Shown one piece after another: positions 1 to 8,770 of a stretch of 64,000 nt of DNA. The stretch is from Chlorobium sp. (lineage in GTDB: Bacteria > Bacteroidota > Chlorobiia > Chlorobiales > Chlorobiaceae). Both the position numbers and the translations under genes were made by a program. Each line of letters begins with the position of its first letter. Positions within the stretch are counted from its first letter, which is position 1. The notes beneath the pieces are model-generated. The model saw only the letters and a list, made by a program, of their open reading frames with translations, was not told where the DNA came from and searched no databases. The DNA lies in NCBI GenBank assembly GCA_005862285.1, contig SZXW01000003.1:124001-188000 (forward strand). The letters are read 5' to 3'.

Positions 1-2
1 TC

Positions 3-488
3 GATAACGGTGTCCAGATAGGGCCGATTGCCAGGCAAGATCTGCGTGACCAGCTTGATCGGCAGGTTTCGCAGAGCATCAGGGAGGGAGCCAGGCTGCT
101 CTGCGGAGGTGAAATACCCTCCGGAAAGGGATTTTACTATCCGCCTACGCTGCTTTCGGGAGTCCGCAAGGGAATGACCGTTTACAGCGAAGAGACCTTC
201 GGACCGATAGCCACGCTGATAGAGGCGGCAAACGACAATGAGGCGGTTCAGATTGCCAACGATACACCCTACGGTCTTGGCGCTGCGATTTTATCCACCA
301 ATCTCCAGCGGGCCCTTGCAGTTGCTGAGCAGCTCGAGGTTGGCAGCTGTTTTATCAACAGTATGGTGAAATCCGACCCGAGAATGCCGTTCGGCGGCGT
401 GAAACAGTCAGGATATGGCCGCGAGCTTTCTGCCTACGGGATCAAGGAGTTCGTCAATGTCAAGTCTTATTGCTTTAACGGACAGTGA
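3..488 (+). CDS. NAD(P)-dependent aldehyde dehydrogenase, C-terminal part (succinate-semialdehyde dehydrogenase type)
   Basis: The reading frame is open from base 3, so the gene begins before the window and only about 160 C-terminal residues are seen. They carry aldehyde dehydrogenase signatures: DNGVQIGPI near the left edge, YYPPTLL, EETFGPI, and the end motif MPFGGVKQSGYGREL followed by GIKEFVNVKSY. This form of the end motif is typical of succinate-semialdehyde dehydrogenases (GabD/Sad type), which oxidise an aldehyde to the acid with NAD(P)+. The catalytic Cys and general-base Glu lie in the missing part, so substrate and activity cannot be judged. The piece looks intact to its stop codon. 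Confidence 0.9.
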   Translation, partial: DNGVQIGPIARQDLRDQLDRQVSQSIREGARLLCGGEIPSGKGFYYPPTLLSGVRKGMTVYSEETFGPIATLIEAANDNEAVQIANDTPYGLGAAILSTNLQRALAVAEQLEVGSCFINSMVKSDPRMPFGGVKQSGYGRELSAYGIKEFVNVKSYCFNGQ

Positions 489-644
489 TTAAGGGATTTG
501 AAAAGCTTTTATCAAAAAAAGACCGGAAAACGAGGGAGGTTGCTTAAGGTATTAAAAATTAATATCTTATAATATAATCAACGTCTTTAGGGTCATCATT
601 TCTTCTCACGTGAAGGAGGAATTATTACTTTTGCGCATTTACCA

Positions 645-1118
645 GTGGGTTATATCACCTGCAGATTGATGTTCGATCATTTCGAACAACGTATAAAATC
701 CTACCGGTCATATCTGTTCTGGGGTTTGTCTGGTGCTGTCGCCCCGGATACTGATGTGCTTTATAACATTCTGCTCGATCCGAAGCAGACAAATCATCAT
801 AACTATTTCACCCACTATTTTTCATTCTGGGGGCCATTACTTCTGTTTTCATTATTTCTGCTTTTGATCTCGAAAAAAAGCAACCAATATCCGGTTTTTT
901 TTCTGCTGTTCAGTTTCGGCGGTTTTTTTCATCTGATGCTTGATATGGTGTCAGGATATATTTTTATACCGGCACCCTTCTTGTACTTACCTTTCGGGGC
1001 CTACCTTGAAAAAAATCATCATGATCGGGAATATTGTATTGAAGCATCGATAGTCATCTGGGCACTTTATCTGCTGATCAGGGATAAAAAAATCAGGGAC
1101 TATAATCCTGAGAGATAA
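645..1118 (+). CDS. YdjM/DUF457-like membrane-bound metal-dependent hydrolase family protein
   Basis: About 158 residues with several hydrophobic segments. It shows the pattern of the YdjM/DUF457 family: a GLSGAVAPDTDVLY segment, His-rich NHHNYFTHYFSFWG, and FFHLMLDMVSG, which could supply the metal ligands. The function of the family is poorly known. The GTG at 645 is the first conventional start, but the frame runs upstream and encodes FAHLP just before VGYI, which reads like the conserved family N-terminus. A strong ribosome binding site (aaggagga, 613-620) sits right before ATT codons at 621 and 624, so the real start may be ATT. It converges with the Nif11 peptide gene, with 17 bases between the stops. 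Confidence 0.7.
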   Translation: MGYITCRLMFDHFEQRIKSYRSYLFWGLSGAVAPDTDVLYNILLDPKQTNHHNYFTHYFSFWGPLLLFSLFLLLISKKSNQYPVFFLLFSFGGFFHLMLDMVSGYIFIPAPFLYLPFGAYLEKNHHDREYCIEASIVIWALYLLIRDKKIRDYNPER

Positions 1119-1135
1119 TGGTGCGTGTCTCTTAT

Positions 1136-1381
1136 TCAGTATTTTGGAGGGCAGAGAAAAATATCTTCCATATTATCCCACATCCATGTTCCGCCTGAAA
1201 TATTTCCCCAGGAACCGATTTCAGCCGATGCTTTCTGTATTTCCTCGATGGTGCAGGAAAAACCTTCTTCCTGGATAGCATGCATTCGTTGGGCGAGATC
1301 TTCAATGGCAAGAATGCGGAGGCGGAAACTGTCGTCTGTTTTCATTTTGTCGATCAGTGCTATAGCCTGTTTTATTGACAT
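1136..1381 (-). CDS. Nif11-like leader peptide family protein (candidate RiPP precursor 1)
   Basis: 81 residues. Residues 1-55 match the Nif11-type leader domain (MSIKQAIALIDKM, FRLRILAIEDL, GFSCTIEEIQKA). A double glycine at 63-64 (ISGG) is followed by a short tail, residues 65-81, rich in Trp and aromatic residues with one Cys. This is the layout of Nif11-type RiPP precursors, where a C39-type peptidase cuts after GG. A good ribosome binding site (ggaggt) lies just upstream of the ATG. The gene upstream is a second member with the same leader and the same ISGG junction. No modifying enzyme or export peptidase is visible nearby, so a peptide product is an inference. Confidence 0.8.
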   Translation of the reverse strand: MSIKQAIALIDKMKTDDSFRLRILAIEDLAQRMHAIQEEGFSCTIEEIQKASAEIGSWGNISGGTWMWDNMEDIFLCPPKY

Positions 1382-1428
1382 GGAAACCTCCGTTTCAAAA
1401 TTTTGACAGAATAAATCGTCAGTTGTAT

Positions 1429-1665
1429 CTATGTTTCCCAGATAGTAGAAGGGAAAATATCCTCCAGCCAGGAACCGCCCGAAATATCATCCCTGGGGCC
1501 GATTTCGGAATTTGCCTGTTGTATTTCTTCTATGCTGCAGGTATACCCTGCATCGATGATAGCTCGAAGTCGTGCATTGACATCTTCTATCGCCAGAATG
1601 CTGAGACGAAAATTCTCATCGTATTGAAGCTTTTCAATAAGTGCTTTTGCCTGTTCGACTGACAT
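1429..1665 (-). CDS. Nif11-like leader peptide family protein (candidate RiPP precursor 2)
   Basis: 78 residues, paralogous to the next gene downstream on the same strand. The leader is well conserved (MSVEQAKALIEKL, FRLSILAIEDV, GYTCSIEEIQQA). Gly63-Gly64 in ISGG is followed by a 14-residue tail (SWLEDIFPSTIWET) that differs from the paralogue except for a shared Trp and EDIF. The start ATG fits the leader alignment exactly, though no strong ribosome binding site is seen. It lies about 180 bases after the hybrid histidine kinase on the same strand, so it could be cotranscribed or have its own promoter in that AT-rich gap. Leader family assignment is good; activity as a peptide natural product is unproven. 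Confidence 0.8.
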   Translation of the reverse strand: MSVEQAKALIEKLQYDENFRLSILAIEDVNARLRAIIDAGYTCSIEEIQQANSEIGPRDDISGGSWLEDIFPSTIWET

Positions 1666-1845
1666 GGCGTACTTTATTTGATGGTAATGGTAACAGAAAT
1701 GGATAATGAATACAGATGATCCTTCAACAAGTATAAAATAATCATTCGTTTGAATGCAGACAATAAATATTGGATTATAATCTTTCTCTGAACGGTTGGA
1801 AAAAGAAGGCTTCAGGTTTTGGATGACTGGCAGGGTTCGATAATG

Positions 1846-4470
1846 TTAGTTAATAGCGGCGCCAGAAGTATTATTACCGAGATATTTTATCAAGACCTGC
1901 TCAAGGTCTGCTTTTTTGAAAGGTTTGGAAATATAGTCGTCCATACCGGCACTGATGCATTTTTCACGATCACCTTTCATTGCATGCGCTGTCATGGCTA
2001 CAATCGGGATGTTCGGAGTAATGCAGGCACTGTGATCTGCTCTGATGATTTTTGTGGTTTCATATCCATCGAGTTCGGGCATCTGGCAATCCATGAAAAC
2101 AAGGTCGTACGCTTTTTGTCTGAGGATATTCAATGCTTCTTGTCCACTTGAAGCCACGTCAGGAGAATATCCGATTTTCTGGAGCAGTGCAACAGCGAAT
2201 ATCTGGTTGACCTGATTGTCTTCTACAAGAAGGATGTTGAATTTTCTCATTGACAAGTCGGGTTTCGGTTCGCTTATATTGCTGTTATCTGCTGATAATT
2301 TAAGCTTTTTTCTGGAAGAATGCATGATATCGGAAATGCACTGGAACAATTCAGCACGTCTGACTGGTTTCTGCAGGATTTTGAAAACCTGGTTACCGAT
2401 CCGTTTTTTGATTTCTGAAAATCGAAAAGATGATGCAAGGATGATGACTGGACAAAGTTCCTTTTCATGAATTTTACGGATAAACTGATAAAGATCATCA
2501 CCGGCGGATGCTTCCATATTCACGTCGATAATGACGGCATCCCATGCGTCACAGGATTCAGACAGATCTCTATGACTGTCGATAAATGTCATGCATTGCT
2601 CAAAACTGTCAGAGGTTGTACAGCAGCAATGCCATGAATCAAGGAGGTCCGAGAGCATTTCTCTTGCATTGACATTGTTGTTTATGACCAGCACTTTAGA
2701 TGACATTGCCGATTTGCCTGTTTCCTTTGGCTTTTCTGCTGGTTTATGCTGTTTTTCAAGCAGAATGTCGAAACTGAATACGGATCCTTTACCGTGCGTA
2801 CTTTCGACGATTATCGAGCCACCCATTTTTTTGACGAGATAATTTGAAATGGAAAGCCCAAGACCGGTTCCACCGTATTTTCTCGCAGTAGATCCATCAG
2901 CCTGAACAAAAGGTTCGAAAATCGTTTTCAGATTTTCAGATTTCAGTCCAATTCCGGTATCGGTTATCGTGAAATGGATCATGACATGAGTCTCGGTTTC
3001 CTTTTCGGGTATGGCACTGACGACGATATCCCCCTGATGAGTGAATTTTACGGCGTTACCGATAAGATTGACCAGTACCTGACGGATTCTTCCTGGATCT
3101 CCTTTCAGGGCTGAAGGCAGGTTTCTTCCGATAAATATTGTCAGTTCTATGCCTTTTGTCTGAGCTTCAATACCAAGCATGCCGCAGACGTCTTCAATCA
3201 GGTTAAGCATTTCAAAATCGACAATGTCGAGCTCGAGACAGTTCGCTTCAATCTTTGAAAAATCAAGGATGTCATTGATGATCTCGAGGAGACTGTGACC
3301 ACTGTTTATGATGGTATCAACATACATCCTTTGTTCGGGATCAAGTCCTGTGTCGATCAGCAGTTCTGACATACCTATGACTCCTACCATCGGCGTCCGG
3401 ATCTCATGGCTCATATTTGCCAGAAACTGGCTTTTGGCAGCATTAGCCCGTTCAGCATCTCTTGCCATTTCCTGTGTATGTCTGACCGATTCCTCAAGTT
3501 TTCTGTTAGTTTCGATCAGTTCGTTATGAGCATTATTCGCATCTTCGATGAGGTTCAGGAGCGCATCTCTCTGATGTTTCGGATAGATAAGCTCATTGAA
3601 CCGATCGTCATCATCATCATTCAGATCGATGCCGGAAATGGAAAGCATCGTGTTCTTTTTTGTCTTTCCGAAAATACCATCGTCATCCATGTCCGCTAAT
3701 TCTGCGAGAAGGTCTTCCTCTTCGGATAAATATATGTTATCGTTCTTTTCTGCGAATTTCCTGATATCTGTTTTAAGCTGGCTGACCATTCTTTTCAATT
3801 CTATATTGCGCATTTCCCTTCCAACCATGACGCGATTGAAACGCTCGAGGTTACTGATCATTTTTTTCAGTTCCTTGTCCATCTTTTTCCGTTCAGTAAT
3901 GTCTGAAAGAAGGATGATGACGGATGTAATCTTGCCATTTGTAAAAGAGGGGCTGAAACGGGTTTCAATTTCAATTGCCTGAATGTTGTCAGGAAGAAGT
4001 TCAAACTCCATAACAGCAGGTTTTCCGGTAACGAAGACTTTCTCCAGGGCTTGATGGAACAGGACGTTGTTTGGAAGAATTATATGCTCACAAAGATGTT
4101 CACCGGATGATAACGTATTCTCGTATCCTGGAAGGGGGCGGTTGATGTAGATTGTCCGGTGTTCCCTGTCAACTGCAGCAATTGTATCCGGACTGTTGAC
4201 GAGAATGTCGCTAAGGGTGTTCTCGCTTTCACGGAGGGAATTCAGGACTTTTTCAAGTTTTACCCGGGATAGTTCAAGTTCATAATTTTTGTCTTCAATC
4301 TGCCGTTTGACATCGGACAGTTCAATTGATTTTTTTATGAGTTTGATATTCTGGTCAAGAAGTGTGCTCTGTTTTTCCAACAGTTCCTGCTCGATACGCT
4401 TGTATCTCACAGCATCTTTTTCAAGTTCCAGTATCCGCTGCTGTAATGTATAGGAATCAGTATCCATCAT
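1846..4470 (-). CDS. hybrid sensor histidine kinase with PAS domain and two receiver domains
   Basis: 874 residues, no clear membrane segment. Approximate order: coiled coil (1-85), PAS domain (85-195), second helical linker, HisKA with the H-box [13 protein letters not shown] (near 355), HATPase_c with GGTGLGLSI, then two receiver domains. The last receiver is canonical ([10 protein letters not shown], phospho-acceptor in [11 protein letters not shown], Lys in YISKPF). The first is degenerate: it has INNNVNAR where two acidic residues are expected, though IIDVNM and LQKP remain. The FIST-domain gene ends 42 bases upstream on the same strand, suggesting a sensor-kinase pair. It probably autophosphorylates in the cytoplasm and passes phosphate to its own receiver. 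The output is unknown. Confidence 0.93.
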   Translation of the reverse strand: MMDTDSYTLQQRILELEKDAVRYKRIEQELLEKQSTLLDQNIKLIKKSIELSDVKRQIEDKNYELELSRVKLEKVLNSLRESENTLSDILVNSPDTIAAVDREHRTIYINRPLPGYENTLSSGEHLCEHIILPNNVLFHQALEKVFVTGKPAVMEFELLPDNIQAIEIETRFSPSFTNGKITSVIILLSDITERKKMDKELKKMISNLERFNRVMVGREMRNIELKRMVSQLKTDIRKFAEKNDNIYLSEEEDLLAELADMDDDGIFGKTKKNTMLSISGIDLNDDDDDRFNELIYPKHQRDALLNLIEDANNAHNELIETNRKLEESVRHTQEMARDAERANAAKSQFLANMSHEIRTPMVGVIGMSELLIDTGLDPEQRMYVDTIINSGHSLLEIINDILDFSKIEANCLELDIVDFEMLNLIEDVCGMLGIEAQTKGIELTIFIGRNLPSALKGDPGRIRQVLVNLIGNAVKFTHQGDIVVSAIPEKETETHVMIHFTITDTGIGLKSENLKTIFEPFVQADGSTARKYGGTGLGLSISNYLVKKMGGSIIVESTHGKGSVFSFDILLEKQHKPAEKPKETGKSAMSSKVLVINNNVNAREMLSDLLDSWHCCCTTSDSFEQCMTFIDSHRDLSESCDAWDAVIIDVNMEASAGDDLYQFIRKIHEKELCPVIILASSFRFSEIKKRIGNQVFKILQKPVRRAELFQCISDIMHSSRKKLKLSADNSNISEPKPDLSMRKFNILLVEDNQVNQIFAVALLQKIGYSPDVASSGQEALNILRQKAYDLVFMDCQMPELDGYETTKIIRADHSACITPNIPIVAMTAHAMKGDREKCISAGMDDYISKPFKKADLEQVLIKYLGNNTSGAAIN

Positions 4471-4512
4471 AACACGATTACAGAGTAAGTTTGTTGGATT
4501 TTCCAGACAACA

Positions 4513-5718
4513 TCACACTTTGCCCAGTACCCAGAGAACAACTGTTTCATTATGGAATTTTGCAGTTAATCTTCCTTTTTTTGTCTTGTCGGCCGGGCCT
4601 ATTTCGCCATAGGTGTAAAAACCGATAATTGGCACATTGGGTCCGAGGCTTTCTCTGACAACGCCGACTTCTTCCTGAATCCTTCTTCCCAGAACAAGTT
4701 TTCTACCGACGCAGCTGAACATGATGATTGCCTCCGGAGCGGCTGCTCCAAGTGTTTTTTTTACCTCTTCGGCAGCTTCCCGTGCACCATTTATGATATC
4801 TCCCCTCGAAGCTGTCGTCAATGTTACTTCACTTCCTTCAGGGATTGATGCTGCAAGTGTGATCGTTCCCTTCTCGTGGTCAACAGAGAGACCGCAACGC
4901 AGTTGAAACAGATGGTCTCCCGTACCGTAAGGGTCATGGTCGATTATGCCGAACGGGTACTCGAGGCAAACGGCAGGAAGCCTTGCTGCCCGTTCTTCAC
5001 CTAAAAAGTCTTTGTAGAGATCGAGCGCTTTTGTGTGCTCGAATTCTTTCAGCACATTGCCATCCGAAGAGGTACAGAGCAGGCTGTTGCCGATCGATGA
5101 GAAACCGCTGCGGACTCCTATGCCTCTCCTGTAATTTTTTTTCGGATCGACGATCATCAGGCCGACAATGGCATCCCGATAGACTTTTCCGTTGAAGTAC
5201 TGAAAGGTGTTTTCAAACCGTTCATCATCGCCGAAGAAGCCTCCTGTAATTTCGAAATCCTTACCTAAAATCTTTTGAAGCCCTTCAAGCACTTTGAGAC
5301 CGTCACCGCCCATACCGTTAGGAAATACCATAAGTGATGCATCCGGATCGAAAGCCGTTCTACCGAGCATATCGTTTACCATTTCCATGCTGCATGCCGT
5401 TTCGTCAATGCTCATATTATGCCCGATTCCGGTAACAAACTCGAGATCGTCATGAGCGAATGCCATGATGACGACCGATCCGGATGTAACGCCTTCAGGT
5501 GAAATCTCTCCGGCAGTTGTGCCACCGAGCATTGGAATGCCACCGGCAACAGAAGCAATACCTGCAAGCAGTTCGCGGTGTTCGAAACGTGTGGCGCTGA
5601 AAACGACGAGAACTTTGGCTCTCTGTCCTGTTTTTTCAATGGACGCAAAAGCAGCCTCTTTGCCTGCGGAAAATGAATCGTCCAGTGAACTGATCCCTAC
5701 TCCAACATCACCCGGCAT
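4513..5718 (-). CDS. FIST domain-containing sensor protein
   Basis: 401 residues fitting the FIST_N plus FIST_C layout: N-terminal half with VLVVFSATRFEHRELLAG and MLGGTTAGEISPEG, C-terminal half with IIMFSCVGRKLVLG and IIGFYTYGEIGP. FIST domains are predicted ligand-binding sensors, often encoded next to signalling proteins. No signal peptide or membrane segment is seen, so it is probably cytoplasmic. A ribosome binding site (aaaggaga) precedes the ATG. The hybrid kinase starts 42 bases after its stop, so it most likely modulates that kinase. The ligand is unknown. Confidence 0.88.
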   Translation of the reverse strand: MPGDVGVGISSLDDSFSAGKEAAFASIEKTGQRAKVLVVFSATRFEHRELLAGIASVAGGIPMLGGTTAGEISPEGVTSGSVVIMAFAHDDLEFVTGIGHNMSIDETACSMEMVNDMLGRTAFDPDASLMVFPNGMGGDGLKVLEGLQKILGKDFEITGGFFGDDERFENTFQYFNGKVYRDAIVGLMIVDPKKNYRRGIGVRSGFSSIGNSLLCTSSDGNVLKEFEHTKALDLYKDFLGEERAARLPAVCLEYPFGIIDHDPYGTGDHLFQLRCGLSVDHEKGTITLAASIPEGSEVTLTTASRGDIINGAREAAEEVKKTLGAAAPEAIIMFSCVGRKLVLGRRIQEEVGVVRESLGPNVPIIGFYTYGEIGPADKTKKGRLTAKFHNETVVLWVLGKV

Positions 5719-6181
5719 ACGAGGTTCTCCTTTAAATTTTGTTTGTAAAAAAAATCATGCAGGCAGAGACCGGTTAAAACTTTTCATAATGAATGATAAC
5801 ATGGTCATTGATGCTTTTCAGGATGAAATTGTCAATGAAAAAGCCTGAACTGCAAAGCCCTCCCTAAATGATTTCAGTATAATTACGCCAATGTTTTTTT
5901 TGGGGGCGGTCAAGATGCCATAACAAATGGTGGAGAATCTTCCGCTGATTTATCCCGACATGTTTGTGAATGTTTATTTAGCCGGTCTTTCAACTTATGG
6001 TATCAAGCATTGAAATACCAACTGATTATCCGGGAGAATGTATTTTATCTGGTAACGGGGTGAATAAAACACATTGATAATGCTTTACCTGCTACTGCAA
6101 GTTACCATCAAATTTTCTTTTTTAAAAAAAGGATTACCGGGGAAGGATGATATTGCTTTGAAAATGAAGCCGAAAATAAAA
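5719..6181. other. intergenic region upstream of the FIST gene
   Basis: About 460 AT-rich bases between the FIST start and the terminator behind the HTH gene. It probably carries the promoter of the FIST-kinase unit. Only very short frames occur (for example a 19-codon one at 5790-5849), with nothing to support them. No tRNA or clear repeat was seen. Confidence 0.5.
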
Positions 6182-6215
6182 AAAGCCATTGTTCATTGGA
6201 AAAAACAATGGCTTT
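6182..6215 (-). terminator. rho-independent terminator of the LuxR-type gene
   Basis: A perfect 12-base inverted repeat, aaagccattgtt (6182-6193) and aacaatggcttt (6204-6215), with a 10-base loop. Read on the minus strand the stem is followed by a run of T. It sits 22 bases past the stop of the HTH gene. Confidence 0.85.
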
Positions 6216-6237
6216 CTTGCAAGGGTAACTATTACTG

Positions 6238-6741
6238 TCAGGAGGTTACAGCGAGATCCGAAAGATAAGTCTTGATCGACTGGTGTTTACCAAGCCCGAG
6301 TTTTTTGTGCATTCTGTAACGGATACTTTCCATGCCTCTGGTCGATATACCTATAGAACGGCCGATTTCCCTCGTATCGTAATTCAGTTTGACAAGCAGG
6401 CTTATTCTCAATTCGCGCTGGTTGAGGTTTGGGTGCTTTTTCTGAAGTTTTGAGAGGAAAAAGGAATCTGATTCAGTGAGCTCCATATTGAGACGTTTTT
6501 CGATGGTTTCAGTTTCAATAAGGCTCAGGCAGGAATCCGTCATCTGTCTTTTTACTGTCGGATCAATCTCAAGGGCGTATATCTGATCAAGCAGATTACG
6601 CAAGGCAGTTGTTTTTTCAGCAATTGCAGTTGAAACTCTTGTCAGTTCCATATCCTGACTTGCAATTCTCGTTTTCAGGACGGCAATCTCTTTTTCAAGA
6701 TCAGGAGATGCTTTTTTGTGTGTTTCCCTTTGTGTAGTCAT
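6238..6741 (-). CDS. LuxR-type helix-turn-helix protein with N-terminal coiled coil
   Basis: 167 residues. The N-terminal half is a predicted coiled coil (about 15-65). The C-terminal part is a LuxR/GerE-like helix-turn-helix: LNQRELRISLLVKLNYDTRE, then IGRSIGISTRGMESIRYRM and HKKLGL. There is no receiver domain. Proteins of this shape occur in Bacteroidetes and Chlorobi, often with sensor proteins. It lies upstream of the FIST-kinase unit on the same strand, but a strong terminator separates them. It may act on that unit or on the phosphatase gene that diverges from it; this is inference from position. Confidence 0.8.
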   Translation of the reverse strand: MTTQRETHKKASPDLEKEIAVLKTRIASQDMELTRVSTAIAEKTTALRNLLDQIYALEIDPTVKRQMTDSCLSLIETETIEKRLNMELTESDSFFLSKLQKKHPNLNQRELRISLLVKLNYDTREIGRSIGISTRGMESIRYRMHKKLGLGKHQSIKTYLSDLAVTS

Positions 6742-7232
6742 TTTTATCTGATCCTGTATTTGTTTAACAACCGGTTATCGGTTTTCATTGCAATTTCAGC
6801 TTTGACTGGTTATCCAATTGAATTCTGCTTGACGCTTTTAGAATGAATGGGATTTCCTTTTCCCGTTTTCTGCTGCAATTACTCTGAGAATTATATCTGT
6901 TCCCTATTTCTGTTTACGCGCCATCTGGTATTAACCGGCTTCAACTTCTGAAAATATATTTTGTCTGACGTGTTCTCAGATGTAATATCAAAATAATTTT
7001 ATAAATAGTCAAAAAAATATTTGTTTTTTTATGAAAAAATTACGGCCGTTATTCAATAAATACTTCGGAGCAGTGTTATTATGCTGCGTATCCGTAAGTG
7101 ATATTTTGAAGTATGTGCAATAAATACTTTTTTTCGCTTTACTTACACGTTTTTCCTGTTTTCACCCGCTCGTTCGAAGATTGAAAATGGATCAGTTATT
7201 TTTTCTATCATGATCAGTTAACAGTCAATAAA
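6742..7232. other. AT-rich divergent intergenic region
   Basis: About 490 bases between divergent genes, presumably holding both promoters. It contains two exact copies of caataaatactt (7054-7065 and 7118-7129), 64 bases apart, upstream of the phosphatase gene. They could be protein-binding repeats. No gene or RNA was recognised. Confidence 0.5.
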
Positions 7233-7745
7233 ATGGAATTGCCTATATCTGTTATTTTCATCTGTTATGAAAACATATGCCGCTCACCTATGGCGGAAGG
7301 GATTTTTTCTTCACTTCTCGACCGGTACGGATTACTGGAGTGCTTCAAAGTCTCTTCGGCAGGTACGGTTCCTTATCAGACAGGATCTTTGCCGGATCAG
7401 AGGGCAATCGATGTTCTCTTTTCCCGAGGTATAGATATTTCACCGATTCGTGCGCAATGTATCACGGATCTGGATATGGATGGTTTCGACTGGATTTTTA
7501 CCATGGATCATGAAATCCATGAAGAGGTCAGCAGTATCTTTATATCTTATGCAAAACCGAGACTTCATCTGGTGATGGATTTTGTCGAAGAGCGTGCTTC
7601 GGATGAAATTCGAGATCCTTACTACGGAACGGTTCGTGATTTTGAACTGGTTATGAACAATCTTCATATCGCTTCTGAACGGATACTTCAAGTGATGTTC
7701 AAGCAATATCCTGATCTTGCATTTCATGCTTCGCGCATCAACTGA
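7233..7745 (+). CDS. low-molecular-weight protein tyrosine phosphatase family protein
   Basis: 170 residues. The P-loop CYENICRS near the N-terminus keeps the CX5R(S) catalytic signature of the low-molecular-weight phosphatases, and the later DPYYG carries the expected general-acid Asp. The family dephosphorylates phosphotyrosine or phosphoarginine in the cytoplasm. One oddity: the P-loop Gly of the usual CxGNxCRS is Glu here. The lipid kinase gene starts 2 bases after the stop, so the two are translationally coupled in one operon. Family assignment is firm; the substrate is unknown. Confidence 0.88.
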   Translation: MELPISVIFICYENICRSPMAEGIFSSLLDRYGLLECFKVSSAGTVPYQTGSLPDQRAIDVLFSRGIDISPIRAQCITDLDMDGFDWIFTMDHEIHEEVSSIFISYAKPRLHLVMDFVEERASDEIRDPYYGTVRDFELVMNNLHIASERILQVMFKQYPDLAFHASRIN

Positions 7746-7747
7746 CT

Positions 7748-8671
7748 ATGGCAGATAAGACCCGCTATATATTCATTTTCAACCCTGCAGCCGATAAAGG
7801 CCGGGCGATTCGTAAAGCTGTGTGGCTCGAGTCGATGATTACCGCCCGGCCCGATGCTGTCATGCTGACCACAACTCATCCGGGACATGCACTCGATATT
7901 GCACGTGCAGAGGCACACAGCTGTTCCTTCATGATTGCCTGCGGGGGAGACGGTACACTTCATGAAGTAGTCAATGCGGTAGCTGGCGTCGGGGTCGGGG
8001 TAGGAGTCCTTCCTATCGGGTCGGCCAATGATTTTGTTAAAATGCTCAGGTTCGGAGATATGTCTGCTTCCGGAATCGGTCATCTTTTCAAGGCTCATAC
8101 CAAACATGTCGATGTCGGGCAGGTAGCTTACGGCATAAAGGATCATCGCTATTTCATCAACTCTCTAGGGATAGGGTTTACCGGCAGAATTGCACAGGTT
8201 GTCAAAAGAACTGAGTGGCTGAAAGGTGAGCTCAGCTATGTGCATGCTTTGTTACGCGTTCTTGCCGGCTTTGAGCCTGTCATGATGCATATCGTGATAA
8301 CACTCGAAGATTCCGTGATGGAACTGCATGAACCTGTTTTCGCTTTTTCTGTTTCAAACGGCAGGATAGAAGGAGGCAAATTCCGGATAGCTCCTGAAGC
8401 AGACCTGACTGACGGACTGCTTGATATCTGTATATTAAAAGCGATACCGAAATATGATTTTTTCCGTTACGTATTCAAATATCTCAAAGGGTCACAAATA
8501 AGTGATCCAAGGGTTATTTACTGTAAAGCAAAGGCGATTGAGGTAACTCTTGAAGAACCTGAGACCATGCATATGGATGGAGAGGTATTCGAGAACGTAT
8601 CAGGCAGAATCGCTATATCAGTCATGAAGGAAAGCCTGCCAATGCTGTTTGATCTGAGAAAGGGGATTTGA
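7748..8671 (+). CDS. diacylglycerol kinase family lipid kinase (YegS/DgkB type)
   Basis: 307 residues. The N-terminal catalytic domain has FNPAADKG, the nucleotide-binding CGGDGTLHEVVNAV and LPIGSANDFVKML; the C-terminal domain has GGKFRIAPEADLTDGLLD. These are the hallmarks of the DAGK catalytic family, which phosphorylates diacylglycerol or related lipids with ATP. It begins 2 bases after the phosphatase stop. It converges with the multi-PAS kinase gene. The lipid substrate cannot be told from sequence; sphingosine-kinase-like and YegS-like members share the same motifs. Confidence 0.9.
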   Translation: MADKTRYIFIFNPAADKGRAIRKAVWLESMITARPDAVMLTTTHPGHALDIARAEAHSCSFMIACGGDGTLHEVVNAVAGVGVGVGVLPIGSANDFVKMLRFGDMSASGIGHLFKAHTKHVDVGQVAYGIKDHRYFINSLGIGFTGRIAQVVKRTEWLKGELSYVHALLRVLAGFEPVMMHIVITLEDSVMELHEPVFAFSVSNGRIEGGKFRIAPEADLTDGLLDICILKAIPKYDFFRYVFKYLKGSQISDPRVIYCKAKAIEVTLEEPETMHMDGEVFENVSGRIAISVMKESLPMLFDLRKGI

Positions 8672-8770
8672 TTGCAGTTTGTTGCGTTTTGCCGGTATTG
8701 ATTCAGCCCTGGGGGCACTGGCTCGATTTGTTGTGGACGGTGCGGATGGATGGATTTGTTGAAAAACTGT

